Positions 28,830-39,342 of a DNA stretch of 64,000 nt are shown here, piece by piece. Location: contig CAVSFO010000009.1 of NCBI GenBank assembly GCA_963727245.1, positions 248,001-312,000 of the forward strand, read 5' to 3'. Origin of the DNA: JBKQVT01 sp963727245. GTDB lineage: Bacteria > Planctomycetota > Planctomycetia > Pirellulales > Thermoguttaceae. Under the pieces are notes generated by a model that saw only the letters and a program-made list of their open reading frames with translations, was not told the origin of the DNA and searched no databases. The position numbers and the translations under genes are program-made. Within the stretch, counting starts at the first letter, position 1. Each line of letters starts with the position of its first letter.

Positions 28830-30107
28830 TCAATCGCGGCGGGTGTCGAGCACGCCGTCGGCCTTCCGCTGGGCATGGAACCAAGCCTTCCAGGCGCGGA
28901 CGTTGAAGCCGAAGTTCTGCTTGGTCATGGCCACCAGGGTGTCGAGGATGGGCTGATTGTACATCGGCACCTTGATGATCTTGGTCGAGCCGCCGGCGCT
29001 CATGCCCCCGCCGCCCATGCCGGGGCCGATGCGGCCGTTGGGGCCCGTGCCGAAGGTCGAGGACAGGCTGTTGGGGTTGCCGTTGCCGGTGGTCACCTTG
29101 AATTCGTGCAAGGTGACCAGGGCATCGATCAGCGGCCGGATCGCCGACGGGTCCTTCATGTAGCCCAAGGCCACCCCGGCGCGATTCAGCTTGTGATTGT
29201 CCTTCTCGCTGTGCAGCCGGGCGATGAAGTAGGAGACGATCTCCGGGCTCTTCTTCTTCTGCAACTGTTCCAGGGCGGTCATCCGCACGTCGTCGACCTG
29301 GTCGTCGACGGCGACCACCGCCAACGCCTGGGCGGCCCTGGGACTCTCGATCTTCGACAACGCTTCGATGTCCAAAAGGCGGGTCTCCGGCCGGGAATCG
29401 TCCCTCAGATCGGTCGCCAGCGCGCGGACGGCGGCCGGATCGGTGATGCCGGTGATGCTGTCCCGCGCCTCCTGGTCGTGGTTGCCGCCCAGCCAGCCCC
29501 GCCAGACCTTGAGCTTCCGGAACCACTCCTTCTCCGCCAGCTCCATTTTCCGCTTGGTCTCGGCGATCTCGATCGCTTGCGACGACAGCCAGCGGCCCTT
29601 GTAAAGCCGATAGCCCTCCTTCTCCTGGGCCTCTTCCTGGGTCTGCCATTGGCCTTCGACCAGGCTGTAGTGCAGGGCGTGGCGGGCCTCGACGTGATTG
29701 GGGTCCAACTCGATCACCCGCTGCAAGTGCGCGCTGCGATGCTCCTTGAGCTGATGTTCCTTGCACCACTGGGCCAGTTTCCACTGGCCGTCGGCGGTGT
29801 CGGGATATTGCGCACGGATCTTCTCGTATTCCACTTCGTCGGGCGAGAGCTTGACGACCTTCGTGACCTGGGCGGCATCCAGCGTGACCTTGCCGCCGGA
29901 GGGCAACAGCACGACGTACTGCTGCGGATGCTGCTGGTCGCTATTGAGCCACTGGCCGTCGATGTGGCCGCCGCTGGCCAGTTGGAACACCTCGGCGACG
30001 GCCGGCGGACACCCGGCCGCCAGCACGCCCGCCGCAACCAACATCATGGCGGCCAGGCCGGCCCTGGTGGAAGCGATACTCTCTCCGCCCGCGACAGATG
30101 GTTTCAT
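28830..30107 (-). CDS. secreted HEAT-repeat-like protein
   Basis: A 425-residue protein of unknown function. The hydrophobic N-terminus (AGLAAMMLVAAGVLAAGCPP) contains a possible lipobox. Next is a small beta domain with LASGGHIDGQWL, a TPR-like segment (WKLAQWCKEHQLKEHRSAHL) and then alpha-helical HEAT-like repeats (AVRALATDLRDDSRPETRLL, AAQALAVVAVDDQVDDVRMT, AGVALGYMKDPSAIRPLIDA). A Gly/Met-rich linker (GPGMGGGGMSAGG) precedes the last helices. ATG 30107 is chosen for the gaggag ribosome-binding site and the signal sequence. It has its own promoter. It is probably a scaffold in the periplasm or envelope. Confidence 0.75.
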   Translation of the reverse strand: MKPSVAGGESIASTRAGLAAMMLVAAGVLAAGCPPAVAEVFQLASGGHIDGQWLNSDQQHPQQYVVLLPSGGKVTLDAAQVTKVVKLSPDEVEYEKIRAQYPDTADGQWKLAQWCKEHQLKEHRSAHLQRVIELDPNHVEARHALHYSLVEGQWQTQEEAQEKEGYRLYKGRWLSSQAIEIAETKRKMELAEKEWFRKLKVWRGWLGGNHDQEARDSITGITDPAAVRALATDLRDDSRPETRLLDIEALSKIESPRAAQALAVVAVDDQVDDVRMTALEQLQKKKSPEIVSYFIARLHSEKDNHKLNRAGVALGYMKDPSAIRPLIDALVTLHEFKVTTGNGNPNSLSSTFGTGPNGRIGPGMGGGGMSAGGSTKIIKVPMYNQPILDTLVAMTKQNFGFNVRAWKAWFHAQRKADGVLDTRRD

Positions 30108-30165
30108 GGCGGTCTCCTCTGCTGGCAACCGCTGCCGAGTTGCCCCTTCTCCGACAGCTTGTTTT

Positions 30166-30193
30166 AGTATATCGAGGCGCGGGCGCCGGGCAA
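30166..30193 (-). promoter_or_regulatory. promoter TTGCCC-N16-TATACT on the minus strand
   Basis: Read on the minus strand, TTGCCC (30193-30188) and TATACT (30171-30166) are separated by 16 bases and lie about 60 bases upstream of the HEAT-like gene start. Confidence 0.55.
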
Positions 30194-30250
30194 CTGGAAT
30201 CCCCTCTGAATGCGGGTTTTTCGGAGTAGACAACCCGTCAGGGGTAAGGT

Positions 30251-30285
30251 CCCCTCTCCCTCTCCCGGAGGGAGAGGGGGATTAG
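30251..30285. repeat. CTCTCCCGGAGGGAGAG hairpin repeat
   Basis: A short perfect palindrome within CCCTCTCCCTCTCCCGGAGG. A longer two-part version lies at 53527-53655. It sits between the divergent HEAT-like and EEP genes. Confidence 0.65.
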
Positions 30286-30455
30286 TCCGCCGGACTGCGC
30301 CGGCAGCAGGCGACGAAAAGTTGCCGCAAGCGTGAATCGCTACATGCCGGCCGGTGTGCCTATGCCGCGGCCGGTGGAATGGCGAAAGCACGCCGCCGGG
30401 AAAACACGAAATAGGTAGCAGGATCGCCGTTTTTTCTCAAGCAAGGCATACGGCC

Positions 30456-31460
30456 ATGTTCAGGCTGACTCTGATCGTCCTGGCGGTTGGCGGGGCAGCG
30501 GGCGGCTGGTATGTCCATACAAACTACGTTGTCGACACCCACCGCAACGGCCAAGGGGCCATCGAGTATGTCAAGCTCGTGCCCCGGACCCAACCCAGCA
30601 CGGAGTCGGCCGACGGCTCGGTCAGTCCGCCGCCCGCCCCGACACGCTCGACCATCCGCATCGCCACGTTCGACCTGGACGGGCTGGATGAGAACAAGCT
30701 GGCCAACCACGCCGTGAGCGACGTGTTGGTGCGCGTGCTTCCCCACTTCGACGTGATTGCCTTGCAGGGCATCCGGGCCAAGAGTCGCGGGCTGCTGGTG
30801 CGGCTGGTCGAGCAGATCAACGCCCTGGGCCGCTGCTACGACTTCGCCACCGATCCGGTGGCCGATCGCGACGGCCTGGCCCAGTACAACGCCGTGCTCT
30901 TCGACCGTGCCAGCGTGGAGATCGATCGCTCGACGGTGCGTTTCGTCGAGGACCCGGCCGGCCGCTTCCGTTACAAGCCGCTGGTGGCGGCGTTTCGCGT
31001 GCGCGGCCCGGCCCCGGCCGAGGCCTTCACCTTCACCCTGGTCGACGTGCAAACCGATCCCAAGCGCGTGGCGGCCGAGTTGGACCTGCTGGCCTCCGTC
31101 TACCGCGCCGTGCGCGACGACGGGCGCAACGAGGACGACATCATCCTCTTGGGCGACCTGGAGACCGACTCCGAACACCTCGGTAACTTGGGACGGGTTC
31201 CCAATCTGACCGCGGCCGTGACGGCCACGCCCACCACCACCCGCGGCACCCGGTTGGCCGACAACATCCTCTTCGACCGCCGCGCCACGATCGAGTTTAC
31301 CGGGCGGTCGGGGGTGTTCGACCTGATGCGGGAATGCGATCTGACCTTGCAGGCCGCCCTGGAGGTCTCCGATCATTTGCCGGTCTGGGCTGAGTTCAGC
31401 GTCTACGAAGGCGGCCAGCCCGGCCACGTCGCCCGCGCGGCGGGCAGCCGGCGGCGGTAG
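30456..31460 (+). CDS. exported EEP-fold (endonuclease/exonuclease/phosphatase) protein with altered active site
   Basis: A 334-residue protein with one N-terminal membrane anchor or signal (LTLIVLAVGGAAGGWYV) and an EEP (DNase I-like) domain from about residue 65. TIRIATFDLDGLDEN starts the fold, DIILLGDLETD corresponds to the GDFN motif, and VSDHLPVWAEF is the C-terminal SDHxP motif. The usual catalytic Glu of LQE is Gly (ALQGIRAK) and the Asn of GDxN is Glu. Two active-site residues are therefore missing, and the protein may bind rather than cut phosphodiesters. ATG 30456 is chosen for the hydrophobic start. Confidence 0.72.
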   Translation: MFRLTLIVLAVGGAAGGWYVHTNYVVDTHRNGQGAIEYVKLVPRTQPSTESADGSVSPPPAPTRSTIRIATFDLDGLDENKLANHAVSDVLVRVLPHFDVIALQGIRAKSRGLLVRLVEQINALGRCYDFATDPVADRDGLAQYNAVLFDRASVEIDRSTVRFVEDPAGRFRYKPLVAAFRVRGPAPAEAFTFTLVDVQTDPKRVAAELDLLASVYRAVRDDGRNEDDIILLGDLETDSEHLGNLGRVPNLTAAVTATPTTTRGTRLADNILFDRRATIEFTGRSGVFDLMRECDLTLQAALEVSDHLPVWAEFSVYEGGQPGHVARAAGSRRR

Positions 31461-31589
31461 GGGACCGGGGGCGCCGGCGAACCGGGGCAAACCGGCATGG
31501 TTTCCCATTTTCCCGCTGTTTCGACGGCTCTTTGCCTGATAGAATAGAAGGGGTCGCGGCAGATCGAAACCAGCGTGCGGAGGGAAGCG

Positions 31590-31841
31590 ATGGACGAACA
31601 GAAATCCTTGGAGCGGATCACGTTCGACGCCCGGATTTTCGGTGGCAAACCGATCATCCGTGGCCGGCGGCTCGCCGTGGAACACGTCCTGGGGATGCTT
31701 GCGGCGGGAGATACGCCGGAGGCGATTCTGGAGGCGTACCCCTGGCTGGAAGTGGAAGATGTTCGCGCCTGCCTGGTCTATGCCCGCCGTCTTGTGGGAC
31801 ACGAGCGAATTGAACCACTGACGGTTGAAACGCAGCCATGA
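31590..31841 (+). CDS. DUF433 family antitoxin
   Basis: An 83-residue protein with the DUF433 signature: ITFDARIFGGKPIIRGRRLA followed by the helix-turn-helix-like DTPEAILEAYPWLEVEDVRA. DUF433 proteins are VapB-like antitoxins that bind their toxin and probably repress the operon. A ggaggga ribosome-binding site precedes ATG 31590 and a TAGAAT -10 box lies at 31540. Its stop overlaps the toxin start as ATGA, the usual arrangement that makes antitoxin first and couples translation. Confidence 0.85.
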   Translation: MDEQKSLERITFDARIFGGKPIIRGRRLAVEHVLGMLAAGDTPEAILEAYPWLEVEDVRACLVYARRLVGHERIEPLTVETQP

Positions 31842-32185
31842 AGGTCCTTCTGGATAGCTGCATTTGCGGCAGGGCGCGGGTCGAACTGGATGCGGCAGGG
31901 CACGATGTGGTTTGGGTGGGCGATTGGCCCCAAGATCCCGGCGATGACGAAATCCTTGCCCGCGCCCGGGATGAGGGGCGAATTCTGGTGACGCTGGACA
32001 AGGACTTCGGCGAGCTTGCCGTCCTCCACGGCGAGCGGCACTGCGGCATCCTGCGGTTGGTAAATATCTCTGCTGGACGACAGGCGCCGATGTGCTTGCA
32101 AGTGCTGGCGTTGCACGGCCCCGAGCTTGCCGCCGGCGCGATCATTACTGCCGAGCCGGGGCGGCTCCGAATCCGCGTTCCTTGA
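31838..32185 (+). CDS. DUF5615 family PIN-like toxin
   Basis: A 115-residue protein of the DUF5615 PIN-like family, paired with DUF433. MKVLLDSCI carries the first acidic residue, and DDEILARARDEGRILVTLDKDFGEL carries the conserved ILVTLDKDF block with further acidic residues. PIN-like toxins are metal-dependent RNases. Its start overlaps the antitoxin stop by four bases. Its last codons run into a 40-base stretch resembling the nearby transposase gene, so the C-terminus may have been altered by insertion. Confidence 0.82.
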   Translation: MKVLLDSCICGRARVELDAAGHDVVWVGDWPQDPGDDEILARARDEGRILVTLDKDFGELAVLHGERHCGILRLVNISAGRQAPMCLQVLALHGPELAAGAIITAEPGRLRIRVP

Positions 32186-32214
32186 TGCGCACCGACGACG
32201 CGTTCACCTCCTCG

Positions 32215-33070
32215 ACCGACGGGTTACGGCCCGTTGGGCCTTCCGCATCTGTATCGGTCCCCGTTTGCCCAGGGCAACGCCCTGGGTGGCCGGGCCGCAC
32301 GATGATTCCCCAAGGTCCAACGGACCGCCACCCGCCGATTCAATCCCATACGTAACGTTCATCGTATTGGATGCCGTGACGATCGAGCATGATGCGGAAT
32401 TCCTCCTGAAAGGTTCTCTTCCGGTGGTGTTCCTCCTGACCGGCGATGTATGCCTTGACTTGGTTGACCATCGATTGACTGACGGAGAATGCCCCGTAGC
32501 CGTTCTGCCAATGGAAGTTCTTCAGTTCCGGCCCTTCCTCCTTGACGCGCACCGACGACGCCGTCTTCACCTCCTCGACCAACTGGGCGATCGTGACGGT
32601 CCGGTGCAAATTGCAGAGGATGTGGACGTGATCTTCGACCGCGCTGACGATGAGCGAGGGGCAGTCGAGGTTTCGCAAGACGCCGACGGTGTATGCCGTC
32701 AGCGTGTCGCGGAGGTGGGCCGTGCGCAGGTACGGTTGCCGGTGCTTTGTGCTGAACACGAGGTGGACCAACACGTTGGCGAGCGATTGCGGCATCGGAT
32801 GGCTCCGCGACCGACGGGTTACGGCCCGTTGGGCCTTTCACATCCGTATCGGTCCCCGTTTCCCCAGGGCGTTGCCCTGGGCTTTCGAGCTATCGCCCCT
32901 TCGGGGCTGTTCCAAAGCGCGAAATTATTCTTCGGCGCCGCTGCGCGTTCACACGGCGTGTGACGCATACGACAAGCCTCGGCCCGAAGGGCCGTCACTC
33001 GAAAGCCCAGGGCAACGCCCTGGGGAACCGGGCCGCACGGTGATTCCCCAAGGTCCAACGGACCGCCACC
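32215..33070. mobile_element. REP-flanked IS200-like/RAYT transposase unit
   Basis: A single tyrosine-transposase gene lies between two copies of a palindromic block. The left copy (32215-32336) and right copy (32808-33070) share GACCGACGGGTTACGGCCCG, CCCAGGGC..GCCCTGGG hairpins and a common end, GATTCCCCAAGGTCCAACGG. The right copy has about 140 extra bases, including further hairpins. There are no terminal inverted repeats of the classical kind, which fits the subterminal-hairpin style of IS200/RAYT elements. Confidence 0.7.
32340..32795 (-). CDS. IS200-like/REP-associated tyrosine transposase (Y1 HUH)
   Basis: A 151-residue HUH-type single-strand transposase. The metal-binding HxH is in VEDHVHILCNL and the catalytic Tyr in MVNQVKAYIAGQEEHH, with the family start MPQSLANVLVHLVFSTKHRQ. 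The length is normal and the frame is intact. It is flanked on both sides by related palindromic sequences, which favours a RAYT role (processing REP sequences) over a free IS. A roughly 40-base fragment matching its interior (32549-32588) lies at 32180-32220, just outside the gene, a trace of an earlier duplication or insertion. Confidence 0.85.
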   Translation of the reverse strand: MPQSLANVLVHLVFSTKHRQPYLRTAHLRDTLTAYTVGVLRNLDCPSLIVSAVEDHVHILCNLHRTVTIAQLVEEVKTASSVRVKEEGPELKNFHWQNGYGAFSVSQSMVNQVKAYIAGQEEHHRKRTFQEEFRIMLDRHGIQYDERYVWD

Positions 33071-33073
33071 CCC

Positions 33074-35847
<2,774 letters not shown>

Positions 35848-35964
35848 GGGGAGGCCTCTGGGGCGGGATTCAAAACCCGGATTATAACATTTCCGTCCCT
35901 TGCCGGCAACGCCTGCGGGAACAAAACCCCCTCCACAAGTCCTTTTTCGACAAGATGTTGCGAC

Positions 35965-36204
35965 CACGGATTCCGGACCCGGCCGAGGCCTCGCGGGTGG
36001 CCCCGATAGCTTGCCTATCGGGGTGCCGTAGGCACAAGAGGTTTTTGCGGCCAGTCGAAGCCGCGGGTGGCCCCGATAGCTTGCCTATCGGGGTGCCGTA
36101 GGCACAAGAGGTTTTTGCGGCCAGTCGAACCCCCTCTTGCGGCTCCGCCGTGTGCGATAGCATAGCTATCGGGGCTACCCACGGATTCCGGACCCGGCCA
36201 AGGC
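35965..36204. repeat. 70-base tandem duplication inside 27-base direct repeats
   Basis: Two copies of a 70-base unit start at 35993 and 36063; they contain CCCCGATAGCTTGCCTATCG and GGTTTTTGCGGCCAGTCGAA. A partial, inverted-looking relative (GATAGCATAGCTATCGGGGC) follows near 36155. The whole block is bracketed by CCACGGATTCCGGACCCGGC at 35965 and 36179. It lies upstream of gyrA and of the divergent glycosyltransferase. Confidence 0.85.
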
Positions 36205-36347
36205 CGGGAGCAGACGGTGTCCGAGCCGGCTAATCTTGACTCGTTTCAGCCCCTTGGCTATTCTCCCCCCTGCCGCCGGCCGCCCGCGCCACTGCGCCGG
36301 CGGACGCCTGATCCATTTTCTCCACAGCCGGGAGCCCCGCTCCACTG

Positions 36348-37697
36348 ATGACCTCCATTCCCTGGATTACCTATCTGGTCTTGGCGGGGGTGGCCGTGGT
36401 GCAGGCGATCCTGCTGGCCCTGCAGGCCTGGGAACACCGTCGCTACGCCCGCTCGTGCATGGGCGACATGGACCGTCATCGGCCGCAAGGGCGGGCGCTG
36501 ATCCTGGCGCCGTGCAAGGGGGCTGAGTTCGCGCTGGAGGAGAACCTGCGGGCCCTGCTGCGGCAAGATTACCGCGATTATGAGATCACCTTCGTCGTCG
36601 AAGACGCCGACGATCCGGCCGTCGCGGTGATCCGCCGCGTCCTGGCCGACTATCCAGCCGCGGCGGCCCGGCTGCTGGTGGCGGGGCGGGCCGCCCAGAG
36701 CGGACAAAAGGTACACAACCTCCGCGCCGCCACCGCCGTGCTGCCGCCGCCGATCCGCTACCTGGTCTTCGTCGATGCCGACGCCCAGCCGCGGCCGGAG
36801 TGGCTGCGGTCGCTCATCGGGCCGCTTTTCGAGGGGGAAGCCGAGGTCGCCACCGGCTATCGCTGGTTCACCCCGGCGCGAGCCTCGCTGGCCCACAAGC
36901 TCGTTTACAGCATCAACTGTGCGATCATGTCGCTGCTGGGCCGCAGCAGCCAATATATGGTCTGGGGCGGCTCCTGGGCCATCCGCCGCGACACCTTCGA
37001 CGCCGTCGGCCTGCGCGCCGCCTGGAAAGGCACGCTGAGCGACGACCTGGTGGCCGCCCGAGTGCTCCGCCAGACGAAGCGACGCGTCTCGTTCCAGCCG
37101 GCCTGCGTGGTGATTTCGCCCCTGAGCCTCTCGCTCGGGGAAGTGCTCGGTTTCATCCGCCGGCAATACCTGATCGCCAGGCATTACGCCGACTTCTGGT
37201 GGCTGCTGGCCATCCTCGCGGCCACGCTCCGCAACGCCGTTTGGCTGGGCACGCTGTCGGCCGTCGCCTGCGGATTGCTCTACGGCACGCCGGCGCCCTG
37301 GATCCCCGCCGCGCTGGGAGTGGTTCTCTACGGGCTGGGGGCGTATCGATGCTGGCTGATGCAGGACCTGGCGGGCGTTTACTTTCCCGATCGGGTGGCC
37401 TCGCTCAGGGCGTTTCGGCGCTTCGCCGTCTGGGCCGCCCCGCTGAGCGGCCTGGTCGAGTGGCTGATGCTGCTGAGCACGGTGCTGGGCCGCTACGTGG
37501 TCTGGCGGGGCATCCGCTACCGGCTCCTCCCCCGCCAGCGAATCGCCGTGGAAAGGCGGAGGGCGGAAGGCGGAAGGGGGAAGGAAGCAGCAACGGTTAT
37601 AGGTACGCCCTCCGCGACAATTCCTGCGCCGCATTCCGTATTCCTCCCAACACCAAATCCCCTGATCCCCAAAATCCCTAAATCCCTAAATCCCTAA
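36348..37697 (+). CDS. membrane glycosyltransferase family 2 (ceramide glucosyltransferase-like)
   Basis: About 449 residues. An N-terminal membrane helix is followed by a GT-A domain: ALILAPCKGAEFALEENLRA, the metal-binding DxD-like VFVDADAQPRPEW, the acceptor-site Asp pair in GTLSDDLVAARVL, and RRQYLIARHY in place of the usual QxxRW. Three or more hydrophobic segments follow. It resembles HpnI/ceramide glucosyltransferases that glycosylate membrane lipids from UDP-sugars. The true C-terminus is probably near residue 400: the last 48 residues (ERRRAEGGRGKEAATVIG onward) are encoded by the GA-rich dispersed repeat and a 7-8-base tandem repeat. Confidence 0.8.
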   Translation: MTSIPWITYLVLAGVAVVQAILLALQAWEHRRYARSCMGDMDRHRPQGRALILAPCKGAEFALEENLRALLRQDYRDYEITFVVEDADDPAVAVIRRVLADYPAAAARLLVAGRAAQSGQKVHNLRAATAVLPPPIRYLVFVDADAQPRPEWLRSLIGPLFEGEAEVATGYRWFTPARASLAHKLVYSINCAIMSLLGRSSQYMVWGGSWAIRRDTFDAVGLRAAWKGTLSDDLVAARVLRQTKRRVSFQPACVVISPLSLSLGEVLGFIRRQYLIARHYADFWWLLAILAATLRNAVWLGTLSAVACGLLYGTPAPWIPAALGVVLYGLGAYRCWLMQDLAGVYFPDRVASLRAFRRFAVWAAPLSGLVEWLMLLSTVLGRYVVWRGIRYRLLPRQRIAVERRRAEGGRGKEAATVIGTPSATIPAPHSVFLPTPNPLIPKIPKSLNP

Positions 37698-37712
37698 ATC
37701 CCTAAATCCCCC
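37555..37712. repeat. GA-rich repeat plus CCCTAAAT tandem repeat in the 3' end of the glycosyltransferase
   Basis: A copy of the GGCGGAAGGCGGAAGGGGGA family (37555-37590) is followed by about five units of CCCTAAAT (37671-37711). A shorter copy in the opposite orientation (GGGATTTAGGGATTTAGG) lies at 49204. Confidence 0.8.
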
Positions 37713-37721
37713 TCCACTACC

Positions 37722-39212
37722 ATGCACGTCATTCTCTGGGACACGCGAAAACTCGACGTTTCCAAGGACTTCGCCGGCGGTTTCGGCATCGGCCAGTACG
37801 TCGGCGACGGCAGCTTCCGCAGCCGGGTCATACGGCGTTTTTACACCCGCGATCGGCGGCCGGTGTCGCTTCTGTATGCCTACCTGGCGGCGATCTTCGC
37901 CCGCCTGGGACATCAGGTCGAGTACGCCGAGGACCGCCTGCCCGCCGGCGCCGATCTGTACATTTTCAACCCGTCGCTCTTGACGCTGTCGCTGGAGCAC
38001 GGGGTGATCGCCGAATTGCTCCGTCGCGACGCGGCGGCGCGGGTGCTGGTGGTGGGCACGGCGGCGTCGATGCTGCCGGAGGCGTTCGGCGATTTGAACG
38101 TGACCGTGGTCAAGGGCGAGGCTGAGCAGTTGCTGTGGAAGCTCGACGAGGTGCTGGCCCGGCCGGGGGCGGCGGTGCAACTGGGCACGCTGGAAGACCT
38201 CGACCGGTTGCCGCTGCCCGACTGGACGCCCTTCGGGCCGCGAGAGTTTCGCATCGGCTACGATTTCTGGCGATTTCCCACGGCGCTCGTTCAAGCCAGC
38301 CGCGGCTGCGCGATGAAGTGCAACTATTGCCCCTACATCGTGCTGGAAAATTCCACCCGGTTGCGCAGCCCGGAAGCGGTGGTCGAGGAGATCGGGCAGG
38401 GCATGCGCCGCTGGGGTTTCCGCTCCTTCAAGTTTCGCGATCCGCTCTTCGGCCTGCACCGCAAGCAGGTGTTCGAGCTGGCGGAGCGGATCGGCCGGCT
38501 GCCGCGGAAGATCCAGTTCTCCATCGAGACGCGCACCGATTTGCTGCCGGCCGAGACGCTGCGGCTGCTGCGGGGAGCGGGGCTGACGAGCATCACTGTG
38601 GGCATGGAGACGCCCGACGGCGACACCTTGCGGCGGCACCACCGCCCCTTGATCGCCGACGACCGCCAGCGCGAGTTCATCCTCCTCTGCCGCAGCCTGG
38701 GCATCCGCACCGTGGCGGGCTTCCTCATCGGCTTTCCCGACGACACCGAGGACTCGATCCAGCGGGTGCGCGAGTACGCCCAGGCACTCAACCCGACCTA
38801 TGCCAACTTCAACGTGGTCACGCCCTATCCGGGGACGGCGTTTTTCGAGCAGATGCGGGAGCGGATCGCGGACCTGGATTTCAGCCATTACACGGTCTAC
38901 ACGCCGGTGTTGAAGTACGAGCACCTCAGCCGCCAACGGATGGAGGCGCTGGTGGCCAAGTGCTTCCACCGCTTCTATTTCCGCTGGCAATATCTCCGCG
39001 ACAATGCGCCGCTGTTGTGGCCCACGCTGCGCAGGCTCGGCCTCGGAGCGCGGCCGGCGGCCGAAGCCGGCGGGGCCGCCGGGCACCCCGGCGTTCCGCG
39101 GCCGCTTTCGGGCACGGAACTCCTGCAACGCAAAGGGCTGCGTCCCGACACGCCGCACTGGCGCGGCACCGCCCAGGAACAGTCCGGCCCACGCCCGGAA
39201 TCGTCGGAATAA
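37722..39212 (+). CDS. B12-binding domain radical SAM enzyme (BchE/HpnJ-like)
   Basis: A 496-residue enzyme. Residues about 45-140 form a cobalamin-binding-like domain without a clear DxHxxG motif, and residues about 185-400 form the radical SAM barrel, with the cluster-binding CAMKCNYCPY. Downstream SAM-binding blocks are FSIETRTDLL, SITVGMETPDGDTLRRHHR and GFLIGFPDDTEDSI. The C-terminal helix region ends in a Pro/Gly-rich tail. Such proteins carry out methylation or ring rearrangements on lipids and pigments. It follows the glycosyltransferase by 24 bases, so the two may modify the same lipid or polysaccharide; that is an inference. Confidence 0.82.
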   Translation: MHVILWDTRKLDVSKDFAGGFGIGQYVGDGSFRSRVIRRFYTRDRRPVSLLYAYLAAIFARLGHQVEYAEDRLPAGADLYIFNPSLLTLSLEHGVIAELLRRDAAARVLVVGTAASMLPEAFGDLNVTVVKGEAEQLLWKLDEVLARPGAAVQLGTLEDLDRLPLPDWTPFGPREFRIGYDFWRFPTALVQASRGCAMKCNYCPYIVLENSTRLRSPEAVVEEIGQGMRRWGFRSFKFRDPLFGLHRKQVFELAERIGRLPRKIQFSIETRTDLLPAETLRLLRGAGLTSITVGMETPDGDTLRRHHRPLIADDRQREFILLCRSLGIRTVAGFLIGFPDDTEDSIQRVREYAQALNPTYANFNVVTPYPGTAFFEQMRERIADLDFSHYTVYTPVLKYEHLSRQRMEALVAKCFHRFYFRWQYLRDNAPLLWPTLRRLGLGARPAAEAGGAAGHPGVPRPLSGTELLQRKGLRPDTPHWRGTAQEQSGPRPESSE

Positions 39213-39342
39213 TCGGCAGGACCGCGCGATTCGGCGCTGGGCGATTTGCTCTTGGCCGCCCCGTGACCTAAGCTTCCCTTAGCGAGCCATTCGGCTCCGG
39301 GCGCATCTGCCACCGGCGTTTCCTGCAACACCACTGTGACTG

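Noticed and set aside
37671..37711. CCCTAAAT repeats as telomere-like sequence
   Set aside because: Only about five units inside an otherwise ordinary bacterial region; a simple tandem repeat is enough.
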